Shown: positions 10,873-21,663 of the stretch, one piece after another
How positions within the stretch are numbered: position 1 is the first letter of the stretch
How the letters are laid out: each line of letters starts with the position of its first letter
Origin: Monoplex corrugatus
Taxonomy: Eukaryota > Mollusca > Gastropoda > Littorinimorpha > Ranellidae
Direction of reading: 5' to 3'
DNA: 64,000 nt
NCBI GenBank assembly: GCA_030674185.1
Contig: JAPXFY010000026.1
Coordinates: 43,549,632-43,613,631 of the forward strand
Translations under genes and position numbers: made by a program
The notes under the pieces: generated by a model
Seen by the model: the letters and a program-made list of their open reading frames with translations, nothing else
Database searches by the model: none
What the model was told of the DNA's origin: nothing

Positions 10873-11275
10873 ATGAAATCCAAAACAAGTGGATCTGCCC
10901 GCGTTCAAGCAGAAAAACAACGAAAGTAGAATCAGAACGCGTATTTAATTCAACCAGACAAGATAGGCGTAAAATTTCGGCCGACTGGCCTTTGTGAAGC
11001 GTGAATGTCAGATCACAAACAAATAAACACCAAATACAAAAAAATAAGGAAAAAAAGACTGAAACTTAGGATGAAGCAGCAGGGACGAAGCAACAGGGAA
11101 GTTTCAGTCTTTTTCTTGTAAATTTTGTATTTAGTGTTTGTTTGTTTGTGATCTTACATTCACGCTTGACAAAGGCCAGCTGGCCGAAAATTTGGGCCTG
11201 TCTTATCTGGTTGTATTAAATACGCGTTCTGATTATTTTTTTCGTGTTTTTCTGGTTCCTTGGCATTATGACTTC
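10873..11275. mobile_element. GGCC foldback element, copy 1
   Basis: Two arms of about 140-180 bp are near-perfect inverted copies around a short centre near 11075-11095. The left arm carries CAGAACGCGTATTTAA and GGCCGACTGGCC; the right arm carries GGCCAGCTGGCC and AAATACGCGTTCTG. The outer ends start near AAATCCAAAACAAGTG. No coding capacity; it probably depends on another element for mobility. Confidence 0.88.
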
Positions 11276-11377
11276 CAAACAAAATTGTGTATTCGCGACT
11301 CTTCAGTAAGCTACGCCTCTGACTTTGTAAAGAGCCATACAGAAAAGCTGAGAAAATGTTGCTAACATATTTTCCCC

Positions 11378-11772
11378 CCTCTCTCTCTCTCTCTCTCACC
11401 ACACACACACACATACACACACACACACACACACACAAATGCACGCACACACACACCACACACACAAACCACACACACACACACACGCACGCACTCACGC
11501 GCGCGCGCAAATACAAATGCATACACAAACACAATGCGCGCACACACACAAACACGCGCGCGCACACACACACACACAGACATACAAGGACGCGCGGGGG
11601 TGTGCACTCACACATACAAATGCACACACACACACACAAATGTACATACAAACAAATGCGCTTGCGTGCGCGCGTGCACACACACACACGTCTGGTCGAT
11701 ACGAAATAATCTTCCTTTCTTTAAAAAAAAAAAAAAAAAAAAAAGTGGATGTGGGGGGGGGGGGGGGGATGG
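11378..11772. repeat. CT / AC / CG-rich compound repeat ending in A-run and G-run
   Basis: (CT)n from 11378, AC- and CG-rich alternation to about 11695, an A run near 11722-11743 and a G run near 11753-11769. No coding. Confidence 0.93.
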
Positions 11773-12097
11773 ATGGAGATGGACAAATCTATACCAAACC
11801 TGAGACAGCACTACATGATTCTGCCTCGGGTTACTCTTTCACTTCTCACTGCAAATAAATGAAAACGAGTTAAAAGACAATTATCACAGATATGTACTAA
11901 TTTTCTTTTTGTCTTAAAAAAAGAACAATTAATTTGATTATCAGACTCCAGTGGCAAATAGGTCGAACGCTTTGCACATATCAGAATAGGTTTCCCTCGT
12001 GATGATAATTATGATTATTAGTTTATTCAAGAATGCTTCGGAATACAAGGATGGACTTTTTTTGTTTGAAGTCTGTTCAAAATTGTGATTTTAGCAA

Positions 12098-12275
12098 CAG
12101 AAGAAGAAGGAGGAGGAGGAAGAAGAAGAAGAAGAAGAAGAAGAAGAAGAAGAAGAAGAAGAAGAAGAAGAAGAAGAAGAAGAAGAAGAAGAAGAAGAAG
12201 AAGAAGAAGAAGAGAAGAAAGAAAGAGAGAAGAAGAAGAAAAAGAAGAAGAAAAAGAAGAAGAAGAAGAAAAAGC
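12098..12275. repeat. (GAA)n purine tract
   Basis: About 180 bp of almost pure G and A on the plus strand, mostly GAA. Apparent poly-Lys, poly-Arg, poly-Glu or poly-Ser frames are artefacts. Confidence 0.95.
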
Positions 12276-12289
12276 AGAGAGGTATGGAG

Positions 12290-13076
12290 CTGAAAATCAA
12301 ATCAAGTAATAATTATAACAAAATCAAACAATAAATCTGCCAACAGGAGATCTTAGAATTAGCTGAATAACCTGACGAAAATCATTGCTTTTGTAGGTAA
12401 AATATCTCTAATGTCATTACATAATGAAGAAAAATCGAAACTGCTGTTTCTATGCACCATAAGCAAGATAAGGCATTCAAGGAACAGGTACGTGGTCCAC
12501 AGATACTGTATCCAAAATAATAAGAATACAAGGATGTTCCATACGTGCAAACACCACATCAAGGGTGTCCTAACGGGATGGTACATTACAAAATGAATGG
12601 AAAAAGTAGATATATCCTGCTGGTAGAAAACCCTCGACTTATGCTATGTAACAGAGACTTCATCTAACACATCCGCGATGGGACCCTTCGATCGTAGGTC
12701 TAACCGAGCAACACCCACCACCCGGACCCTTTAATCATACGACAGACGGCATAAGGTACAAAACTCACTTCTCTTTCTTGGTACTTTAGTTGTTTGATTA
12801 GACAGTTACTTCCCTTAATTAAAACAGTATTTCTGGCAGACATGTGTGCGTTTTCGATCGAGATTTGAAGTGGTTTTGGCCAGAAAAATGTCAACAAATA
12901 GAGGTTTGAATCTCGAGGAGATCGATGAGAATGAAGTAACACAGAAAATGGATCAGATTTTGAAGAAAAAAGTAGTGAAAGTGCTGAGGAGGAAGAAGAA
13001 AGTGTCAAAGTGTACACAGGCAGTACCAGTGACATATCAGGGCTATAACCGTTTGAAAACATACACAATACTTCAA
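12290..13076. other. No convincing gene; short frame 12888-13040 noted
   Basis: Mostly unique sequence. From 12888 a plus-strand Met frame of about 45 charged residues runs into the interspersed repeat REP-3 (CATATCAGGGCTATAAC at about 13032) and then an AG microsatellite. I see no splice signals or family resemblance that would make it a gene. Confidence 0.5.
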
Positions 13077-13079
13077 CAG

Positions 13080-13158
<79 letters not shown>

Positions 13159-13165
13159 AGAGAAG
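13077..13165. repeat. (AG)n microsatellite
   Basis: About 85 bp of AG repeats interrupted by single A insertions. Confidence 0.95.
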
Positions 13166-13884
13166 GGGGGACACAGTGTTATTAGGGGCGGGAGTGTTCA
13201 GCGAGGAGTTCGAAATCGAAGTACTTGCTGTGTAGAAAATTGAAATTAGCTTCCATTTTTCATAAAGTACACGAAGTTTGGTATGCACCAGACCTTATTT
13301 AGGCTTGTAACAGGGGTGTGTTTACAAGCAGTCTCATTCTGGCATTTTTCCCAGTACATGATCAAGCCAGCACAGTGATTTGTCAGTGGCAGTTCCATTC
13401 ACAATAGAGTTTTAAAAGATAAGTCAAGTAGTATCACGCTTACAGCCAACGTATTTGGCAAGATCAGATTCTACTTACTTTAAGCTGTATTCTATTTATC
13501 ATTATGAAATGATCGTTACCAAAAGTCCGTTTTTCGTAGTTGTTGGCGTTTCGATTTTTACGTGTTATAAAATAAAATTGAAATGGAGTTTTTAACTTAA
13601 TCGTTCCAAAACAAGAGAACGCTGTATTCTCTTTTATGTTACACTTATTTCATTTTATCAATGGGGTTAGGTATGTTTAGTATGTTCCTTTCCCCCGTGG
13701 GGATGCCGGGGGCTCTTTCAGTATAAATACTATCCCCACCTGAAAGTCTGTGCTAGCAATTTCTTCTTTTCTGTCACTCTCTTCGATTCTGCCTTACTCC
13801 TTTGCTTTCTGTCGTTTCTTCCTATCGATTTCTGCCTTGCTGGTCCATCATATGTATGTGTTCAATAAAGGCTTGTGTACTTTC

Positions 13885-14160
13885 TCTTAGGATCGATAAT
13901 TGGATACATGTACTAAGTGCATTTTTGGCTCTAGGGAAATAAGATGAGCGGAAGCAATTTTAGGTAACTTAGGCCCGTTTTTATGTATGTTTTAGTGTCC
14001 TTAGTTTTGTTTAAATTTGTATTCAGGTGTGTTTTCTAAATCCCCTGTGCGATAAATTGGACGGAGTGGTCAATGCCTAAGGCATCTCTTTAAATTATAT
14101 GCGCAAATGCATTGACATGTGTACTTAATTTTTTTTCCTATTTTTTTTCCTGATGAAAGT
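13885..14160 (-). repeat. REP-3 interspersed repeat copy
   Basis: Shares blocks such as GGGTAC/GTACATG-type ends, GCAATTTTAGGTAACTTAGG and ATTGGACGGAGTGGTCA with sequence at 36900-37270 and 57560-57800 (opposite orientation). It is a moderately diverged dispersed repeat of unknown class. From 13170 to 13884 and from 14161 to 14757 I see no feature apart from a possible minus-strand AATAAA near 14495 that could serve the gene ending at 14758. Confidence 0.6.
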
Positions 14161-14757
14161 ATTGTGTATGTTTTAAAATGTTTATAACCCTGATGTGACT
14201 CTACGCGCTCGGCTGGGCTTTGTACGTGTATTGTACTTCATGCAGATAGATCTTTTGTTGAAGACAACTATTTCATATTATTCACGTTCAGGAGTTTCCT
14301 AAGTTACAAAGCACTGTGAATCGTTTTGTCCATCTGTCCCTGAAAGCTCCAGTAACATTTTTTTTTGGAGGGGGGGGGGGGATGGGTACATTTCTTTGTT
14401 TCAATCATTTTCTAATCTGTTCTCATAATCCATAAAATTTTCCTGACCTATTTAAATGTAATTATATTTTCTAACTGAATTTATGAAATTCTTTATTGTA
14501 TTTGAAAACCGTTAGGCTACCGAGATTAGTGCCAAGCGTGGACAGGACTCAAATCCACTAAGGTCTGGACAGTTTTGCCGTCTGAAAGATCATGGAGAAG
14601 CATATCCTGCTTACAATTTAAGGGAAAAAATCATTCTCTCTCCAATCAAGCCACAATGCGAAACAAAACAAACAAATCTCTGTTAACGATTGCTCCTGCG
14701 TGTGTAATTATAAGAGGTGCTATCAATTTAGGATTTAGTATCTCGTCTGAACATTTT

Positions 14758-17700
14758 TTATGACTTCATAGTTGCTCTTGAATGCGAAAGTCGTGACTTC
14801 AACGTCAGTAGTAATCTCTCTTCTCGTGTTTGTTGTCGTTGTCGTGTGGCAACAGTCCCCAGGTACAGGAGTGGGTTGAGTGCAGAATTGAGGGGTAGCA
14901 TGAAAACAACCATGGCCACATGGATCTTACCCGACGTAGCAGCTCCAGTTGAGGCCATTATTGCACCCAGGCTCAAAAAGATCCAACACAAGGCATCTGT
15001 TGTAGTTGTTTTAACCCACAAGTTCACTGATGAATATATTGCTCTTTTACTGGAATCAAAGACGACCTGGTATTTTGGAGTTCGCTTGCAGCTGACGGCT
15101 TGACCGGCGATAGACACTGAGCACATCAGAACGTTGACGACCACGGTGACTGTAAACCATCTGAAGTCACGACCAGCGTTGTAGTGATCAAATAAAGCCA
15201 GACGACAGAGACCCGATTGTCCATACAAGCCCCAATGTGCCAAACCAGGCAAAAAAGGTACAGATGACAACAAGGTTCCGACGAACCACGCCACAATACA
15301 CGCCACGGTTGAGGAAATTGTGTTGAATCGCCAGCTGCTTGAAGGGAAACAGAGGACAAGGACGTGATCCAGCATAACGAACCAGATGATCAGGACTGAC
15401 ACTTCACTGGACAAAAGAGAAAGAAAACCAGCAATTTTGCAAGTCAAACTGCTGGTCCAAACCTTTTCAGACTGAACGTAATTTCCACGGAACATTTCAT
15501 TGGCTATAACAATTATGGCGACATGGATTCCCATACATATATTAGCTAGTTGCAAATGGACAATGAACATGGTGGAATAACCTCCAAATGTTGTCTTAAC
15601 CATACTTGTAAATATGAAGCAGATGAAGTTTCCTAAAATAGCAGACGTGCTCACCAAGCAAAAGAAAAGTCTGTACAGTTCGGTCGGGAGTAGACTGCTG
15701 CAAGAAGAAAGAACAGGTTGTGGCGCTGAACATCTGATCTTATTTGACTGTTTAGGAAGTAAACTTATACAGCAATGTCTATAATTTGAAGAAAACACAG
15801 ATCTTAAGTGATTCAATCCTGTGAATAAGTCCAGAGGGAAGTCGGTGACTGGATTTCCTCTTATGTCCAATTCACTCAGTTTTGGCATACTTTTGAAGCC
15901 TGTATTTCCAATAATATCAATACCAGAAAAGGATAGATTTAGATACATAACTTGAGGTAAGTATAAAGAGAGTTTGCTTTTTAATATATCAAAATGTGTC
16001 TGCGACATATCTATTCTTTTCATTGTATAGAGAACGTAATTATATGGTTTACTTATCTGAGACATTATAGGGTTGTTGGTCAAGATTATTGTTCTCAAAT
16101 TCGTTAGTCTGAGAAAAACATCTAGGTTGACAGTTTCGAGTTGATTATTCGACAAATCAATGAATTGCAGATTAGGCAGATTCACGTTGGGTATATTTAA
16201 CAGGGAACATCTGGAAAGATGCAGACGAATAAGATATGTGCTATTTCTAAAGTCAGTCAGTGTCATTCCTGAGCTTGAGGCGTCCAAGTAACGAATGTGA
16301 GGGAAGAGTTCAGCAGAGAAAGTTTTACCACACAGAAAGACGAGACCATGGCACAGACAGTCTTCAGGGCAAGTCATATCACACAACCATTCGTCGTCTC
16401 GCTGTGGGCACTGACCCCAGCCATCACAGAGATATTTTCCGTGCACGCAGATTTTGGACGCTCGACATCGATACAGACCAACACAGACCACTGTCCGACA
16501 ATTTTGTTCATCTTCTCCGTATGTACAGTCAGAAAACCCATTGCATCGAGTGTAGACGGGGAGACAGTACAACCGATCAGCTGTACATCGATAATGAGTG
16601 TCAGGACAGTGTTGGTCAGTCGTCATCAAGTGTTGTGTGAAGTAACCTGTGCCGTCCAGGATGATAAACAGTTGTTGAGTTGTGTCTGCCTCACTAACCG
16701 CACTGTGATGGTGCTCCACATGGCAGTCAACTTCATCAGAGTCGTCCAGACAATCTGAGTGGTCGTTGCAGCGTAGGCTGTCAAATATACATTGACCGCT
16801 GAAGCACGGAAAACCTGTACAGGAAGGATGTACGCAGAATGATTCGTCACTTTGATCGGGGCAGTCTTGTCTGAAGTCACACACCAGCGTGTAAGACATA
16901 GTTGTGATATCATCATCACACATAAATGTGGCCACCATGTACGTAGTGTGGTTCAGAGGGAAACCCAGCCTGCTGTTTCTATTTCTGTTATCACACAGTT
17001 GGCGGAACTGCGAAGACACAGTCTTCCCACAGCAGCTGCTACGATCACGTGACAAAAATAAGTGTGTCACATGACCATGCAGACAAATAGAAAAGATTTG
17101 TTGTGTGTCTGTGAAAATGGATTGTGGTGAGTGAATTGCAGAAAACTCAACACTTTGTACAGGAACCATGTTTCTTGTCGGAATTTCACATGCCAAGTTG
17201 AAGACGGTGACTGACTTCAGTGTTAAACGCTTGGATAATCTAAAAGCCATGTTTACTAGGAAAGCAGTTCTAACATTCCTGGAAGGCTCATACACACTGA
17301 TTTTAGTCCAGGGACGCTTAGATGTGTATGGTTTCCGTAATGAAAAGTGATTCATGTTGTAGATCAAGGAGTTGTCGGCCCATTTACGAAATTTACTGTA
17401 AGAGAATGGTAAGTGGTACCTGCCTGAAGAATACCCAACAAATACGAACATAGTAGAGCGGTGTTTAAACATATGTAAAAAATCATCCTGTTCCTGTCTT
17501 GTTTTTATTGAAGCCAGTTTTCCGCCCATTTTTCGACACTCAAAGTCTGCGGGTATGGCAGATAAATATCTTTTCAATTCGATGGGTTTGAAACACTTGT
17601 TACGTGAAGCCACTAAACCCCGACAACCGGGACTACTAAAGGAACAATACTCTGTTTCGTCCTGCCCATCTTCACACTCTATCCTCAAATTACAGTCCAA

Positions 17701-18753
17701 ATGATGTTGAAAGCTGGAATAGTGGTCTACTGAGCAGTTAAAGAGGCCGCTGGGTAGCTTTTGGGGTTGAAGAGTCTCAGAATGAAAAGAAAATACCATT
17801 TTCAAAGGACAATCATGTACATAATATAAATGCGGTAGAAAACGAACTCGAATTTGAAGATGTGATGTACGGAAGATTTTAGCGGGTTCGTCATTCCCAA
17901 AACAGACACGGAATACACGCGTTGTATTTGTTTCTCTGTAAAGCAGGTCTGTGTAGTAGATGTTACAGTCATCTTGTTGGTACGATAGCCACAAACTGAC
18001 CATCATAACCCACCCGGCAGGGGCTGTCACTTCTTCTCTCATTTCACGGGAAATAGTTCCAGAAACAAATACCATCGGTAATAACACGTATCCGGAATAT
18101 GTCGATACATATTTCACGTAAAAGTGAGGATGTTTAATTGCCTGAATGCTAATTTTAACGGCAGGACTGTTATAGCTGAATATAAAGATGCGATTTGATG
18201 GTGTTTGGAGAAACTTTTTTTCAGGAGAGTGGTAACTACATACCACTTTGTAGCGCCAGAGACCAGCGCTTCTCGAGTCAGAAGCTGCTGACATTCTCCA
18301 GTGCCTGGATCCACACCAATACCCTAACCGTTGAACAACCGCGAGAACAAACATCCCTGATGGCACCTGCAGATGCAGAAGACAGAAGGTGGCGGACTGC
18401 CCACACAGCCCGTACACCACTCCTTGGGTTGCTGTGAAGTCTGGCAGGTTGTTCTGACAGTCTGACACATTGACCTGCAGGACTGTGCTGTTGGTTCCGT
18501 TTCGGTCGGTAATATATTCCACACCCGGACACGTATCCCTGATCGTCAGTACATCCGGTATGGTGTGGATGCTAGCGCTGTTCGTGGCGATCTCGTGTTG
18601 GATTATGTCAGCGGCCATAAAAAGAGCGCGGTGAATCAGTCCACATACCGACAAGACAGAAAAGGTCTGATAAACGACACTGCATGCTCTCGTGGCGAAC
18701 TGAGTTGGAGCATTATCCATGACTAAATTCAATTTTACTTCCAAACAGTACAT
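14758..18753 (-). CDS. GRL101-type LDLa / C-lectin-like / LRR G-protein-coupled receptor, paralogue 2 (degenerate GPCR hallmarks)
   Basis: A single 1331-codon frame; an in-frame TAG lies just upstream, so Met1 or Met12 is the start. A hydrophobic stretch at 24-48 could be a signal peptide. Order: unassigned Cys-containing N-terminal region 75-175; CUB-like 230-325; LDLa 335-370; C-type-lectin-like 385-522; LDLa modules about 610-640, 645-677, 716-752 and 757-791; LRR N-cap and leucine-rich repeats 795-995; seven-helix domain 1027-1300. Identity with paralogue 1 is clear throughout, for example the block HHLDCNL in LDLa 1 and FLSLLSSEVS in TM3. Hallmarks differ: LAD is LAN at 1069-1071, DRF is DHV at 1129-1131 and CWFP is CWIF at 1256-1259, while NPLLY at 1293-1297 is kept. 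The basic intracellular loop 3 motif of paralogue 1 is also lost. It is likely a plasma-membrane protein that binds ligand but signals poorly, or a decaying gene. Confidence 0.92.
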   Translation of the reverse strand: MYCLEVKLNLVMDNAPTQFATRACSVVYQTFSVLSVCGLIHRALFMAADIIQHEIATNSASIHTIPDVLTIRDTCPGVEYITDRNGTNSTVLQVNVSDCQNNLPDFTATQGVVYGLCGQSATFCLLHLQVPSGMFVLAVVQRLGYWCGSRHWRMSAASDSRSAGLWRYKVVCSYHSPEKKFLQTPSNRIFIFSYNSPAVKISIQAIKHPHFYVKYVSTYSGYVLLPMVFVSGTISREMREEVTAPAGWVMMVSLWLSYQQDDCNIYYTDLLYRETNTTRVFRVCFGNDEPAKIFRTSHLQIRVRFLPHLYYVHDCPLKMVFSFHSETLQPQKLPSGLFNCSVDHYSSFQHHLDCNLRIECEDGQDETEYCSFSSPGCRGLVASRNKCFKPIELKRYLSAIPADFECRKMGGKLASIKTRQEQDDFLHMFKHRSTMFVFVGYSSGRYHLPFSYSKFRKWADNSLIYNMNHFSLRKPYTSKRPWTKISVYEPSRNVRTAFLVNMAFRLSKRLTLKSVTVFNLACEIPTRNMVPVQSVEFSAIHSPQSIFTDTQQIFSICLHGHVTHLFLSRDRSSCCGKTVSSQFRQLCDNRNRNSRLGFPLNHTTYMVATFMCDDDITTMSYTLVCDFRQDCPDQSDESFCVHPSCTGFPCFSGQCIFDSLRCNDHSDCLDDSDEVDCHVEHHHSAVSEADTTQQLFIILDGTGYFTQHLMTTDQHCPDTHYRCTADRLYCLPVYTRCNGFSDCTYGEDEQNCRTVVCVGLYRCRASKICVHGKYLCDGWGQCPQRDDEWLCDMTCPEDCLCHGLVFLCGKTFSAELFPHIRYLDASSSGMTLTDFRNSTYLIRLHLSRCSLLNIPNVNLPNLQFIDLSNNQLETVNLDVFLRLTNLRTIILTNNPIMSQISKPYNYVLYTMKRIDMSQTHFDILKSKLSLYLPQVMYLNLSFSGIDIIGNTGFKSMPKLSELDIRGNPVTDFPLDLFTGLNHLRSVFSSNYRHCCISLLPKQSNKIRCSAPQPVLSSCSSLLPTELYRLFFCLVSTSAILGNFICFIFTSMVKTTFGGYSTMFIVHLQLANICMGIHVAIIVIANEMFRGNYVQSEKVWTSSLTCKIAGFLSLLSSEVSVLIIWFVMLDHVLVLCFPSSSWRFNTISSTVACIVAWFVGTLLSSVPFLPGLAHWGLYGQSGLCRLALFDHYNAGRDFRWFTVTVVVNVLMCSVSIAGQAVSCKRTPKYQVVFDSSKRAIYSSVNLWVKTTTTDALCWIFLSLGAIMASTGAATSGKIHVAMVVFMLPLNSALNPLLYLGTVATRQRQQTREERLLLTLKSRLSHSRATMKS

Positions 18754-19150
18754 GCCCCTTGTCTAAATTTTACGCTTGTCTGCCAGGATGAATGTTGGAG
18801 TCTGTGTTCTCAGATGCCAGTCGTTGAAAACAGAATTTCTTATCAAGTGATGAGAAGTATAATTATCAAGCGTCTTCTCTTTGAGTATCTTAATTCACGA
18901 CAATTTTTGAGAAAGATCAATCTAAAGAAAGATCTACTGTCTTCTACAGGATTTCTGAAGACGGTTTGTTCATTGGTCTCTTTCAAATCAGAAAGAAACC
19001 GAGGAGACAAAAGAAACACAGAACCATGAACATGAGACAGTATCATCACATTTGAACAGCGCACAACAGCTGCTGTTTAACAGCGGAATAACCAGTGGAA
19101 GCAGAACCCACGGCCGAAGGACTCCTTCCCATTCAGCGCCTTAATGTCTG
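18754..19150. other. 5' flank of receptor paralogue 2; no recognised feature
   Basis: About 400 bp upstream of the receptor start. I see no clear TATA box or upstream coding exon. Confidence 0.5.
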
Positions 19151-19164
19151 TTCACAATAGTGAT

Positions 19165-19552
19165 TTTTAGAGACAGAGAGAGAGATAAAGAGAGAGAGAT
19201 ATATATATATAAAGAGAGAGAGAGAGAGAATAAAAAGAAAAGAAAATGGAGAAAGAAAAATGTGCTTCCAGTCTTGGTCTTGTATCCCACGTGAAAACTC
19301 ACCTCAGGCGACAGGGACCCGTACCAGTGCCTACTCCTCCCGTTGGACTGACCAGGGAGCCTATCGTCGTCGTCGTCGTAGTCATCATCATCATTTGTTA
19401 TCATCATCATCATCATTATCATCATCATCGTCGTCGTCGTTGTCGACGACGTCGTCGTCGCCATCATCATCATAATTATCATCAATATCATCGTCGTCGT
19501 CGTCATCATCATCATCAACATCATCATCATATACAAAGACCCAGGCTTTAGC
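19165..19552. repeat. (AG)n, (AT)n and (CAT/CGT)n simple repeats
   Basis: AG and AT repeats from 19170 to 19230, a short unique spacer, then ATC and GTC trinucleotide repeats at 19365-19545. Confidence 0.92.
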
Positions 19553-19619
19553 ACACAATCCATACATGTAGAGCTTGTATTTGTTGTGAACAGTTCTGCA
19601 GTGATTCTTCGCGAAGTTA

Positions 19620-20378
19620 CTGGAGAAGGAAGAGAAGAAGGAGGAGGAGGAGGAGGCGGAGAAGAAGAAGAAGAAGAAGAAGAAGAAGAAGAAGAAGAAG
19701 AAGAAGAAGAAGAGAAGAAGAAGAAGAAAGAAGAAAGAAGAAGAAGAAGAAGAAGAAGAAGAAGAAGGAGTAGGAGGAGGAGGAGGAGAAGAAGAAGAAA
19801 AAGAAGAAGAAGAAGAAGAAGAAGAAGAAGAAGAAGAAGAAGAAGAAGAAGAAGAAGAAGAAGAAGAAGAAGAAGAAGAAGAAGAAGAAGAAGAAGAAGA
19901 AGAAGAAGAAGAAGAAGAAGAAGAAGAGAGAGAGGAAGGAGAGAAGAAGAAGAAAGAAAAAGAAAAGAAGAGAAGAAGAAGAAGAAGAAGAGAAGAAGAA
20001 GAAGAAGAAGAAAAGAAAGAAGAAGAAAGAAGAAGAAGAAGAAGAAGAAGAAAGAAGAAGAAGAAGAAAAGAAGAAAGAAGAAGAAGAAGAAGAAGAAGA
20101 AGAGAAGAAGAAGAAGAAGAAGAAGAAGAAGAAGAGAAGAAGAAGAAGAAGAAGAAGAAGAAGAAGAAGAAGAAGAAGAAGAAGAAGAGAGAAGAAGAAG
20201 AAGAGAAGAAGAAGAAGAAGAAGAAGAAGAAGAAAAGAAGAAGAAGAAGAAGAAAAGAAGAAGAAAGAAGAAGAAGAGAAGAAAGAGAAAAAAGAAGAAG
20301 AAGAAGAAAAAGAGAGAAGAAGAAGTAGAAGAAGAAGAAGAAAGAAGAAGAAAAAAGAAGAGAAAAGAAGAGAAGGAG
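19620..20378. repeat. ~760-bp purine-only (GAA/GAAA)n tract
   Basis: Nearly every base on the plus strand is G or A for about 760 bp, dominated by GAA with GAAA and GGA interruptions; pyrimidines are very rare (for example at about 19657, 19771 and 20325). This is the longest purine-strand run in the window. Confidence 0.97.
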
Positions 20379-20515
20379 TATCGGTAAGGCATGCACGTTA
20401 ATCATGAACCCGAGATACAGCAGTTACAATGTTGATAATCCGTTTGGATGCGTCACTGACTGAGTTTTTTGTCGAGTGGATACGAAGGTCAGGGAACCAG
20501 TCAACCAGTGGTGGT

Positions 20516-21064
20516 ATGTGCATTTGGTGTGTATGTGTGTTGTGTGGGGTTGTGTGTTGTGTTGTGTTGTGTGTGTGTGGTGTGTGTGTGTGTGTGTGTG
20601 TTTGTGGTGTGTGTGTGTGTGTGTGTGTATGGTGTTGTGTGTGTGTGTGTGTTGTGTGTGTTGTGTGTGTGTGTGTGTGTTGTTGTGTGTGTGTGTATGT
20701 GTGTGTGTGTGTATGTGTGTGTGTGTATGTGTGTTGGTATGTGTGGTTGGTGTGGTGTGTGTGTGTGTGTGTGTATGTGTGGTGTGTGTGTTATGTGTGT
20801 GTGGTGTATGTGTGTATTGTGTGTGTGTATATATGTGTGTGGTATATGTGTATGTGTGTGTGTGTGTGTGTGTGTATGTGTGTGTGTGTGTGTATGTGTG
20901 TGTATGGGTGTGTGTGTGTGTGTATGTGTGTGTGTGTATGTGTGTGTGTGTATGGGTGTGTGTGTGTGTGTGTGTATGTGTGTATGTGTGTTGTGTTGTG
21001 TGTGTGTGTGTATGGGTGTGTGTGTGTGTGTATGTGTGTGTGCGTGCGTGTGCGTGTGTGTGAG
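20516..21064. repeat. ~550-bp TG-rich tract, then (GTTT)n
   Basis: TG dinucleotides with TGTA and TTG interruptions to 21064, followed by GTTT repeats near 21105-21160. Confidence 0.95.
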
Positions 21065-21164
21065 TGAGCTAGTGGTCTGGCAAAAGTCTATTACAGTTTG
21101 CTTTTTGTTTGCTTGCTTATTTGTTTGTTTTTTTGTTTGTTTTTGTTTGTTTGTTTGTTTGTAA

Positions 21165-21660
21165 TGCTCCATCTTCGACACAACTGCAGTTGCGTTAATC
21201 CCTCACCGCTGACTCCGGCTCCTGACCACACCACCCGAGCTCATTCAGCCAAAGTCCCAGCGGTAGGAAGCCCACGGGAGCTAGTTGATGTGAAGCCGCC
21301 ATGAGACAACCCATCAGAGGAGACTTCGCTTTAGCGCCTGTTCTGATCTGACATATCGGAGACCCTGCCTGCTAAGTCACCAACTAAACAACAGTGATCA
21401 CTCCGGTGCAGACCCAGACCGAGAGAGAGAACACCGCCACCTACCACCCACCCTCCAGGAGACGACCACCATAACTCTCCAATGACACACAGCCACCATG
21501 AACCACTGACACCAAAGACACCCCTCCCCTCCCCCGATCTTGAATCTGCTTCACTCATGGAAGTGGTAAACGAAACCGAAAATGAGGCCACCCCGTTAAT
21601 TCGAGACTGCATGGGCCACAGATTCTGGAGCACCGTTCAGTGTGCAATGTTAACTGATGA
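21165..21660. other. Unique sequence, no recognised feature
   Basis: About 500 bp of relatively GC-rich non-repetitive sequence. A 100-codon minus-strand frame (21331-21633) has low-complexity composition and no recognisable motif. Confidence 0.5.
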
Positions 21661-21663
21661 TTC

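Noticed and set aside
12846..13235. Charged plus-strand frame (MSTNRGLNLEEIDENE...)
   Set aside because: It runs into the dispersed repeat REP-3 and then an AG microsatellite; no homology recognised.
19391..20401. Long poly-Ser, poly-Lys, poly-Arg and poly-Glu frames
   Set aside because: They are translations of the (GAA)n tract on both strands.
20429..21164. Long Cys-Val or Thr-His open frames over TG/AC tracts (also near 3365, 10527, 11360, 25573, 27076, 27614)
   Set aside because: Dinucleotide repeats leave frames open without selection; there are no motifs or splice context.
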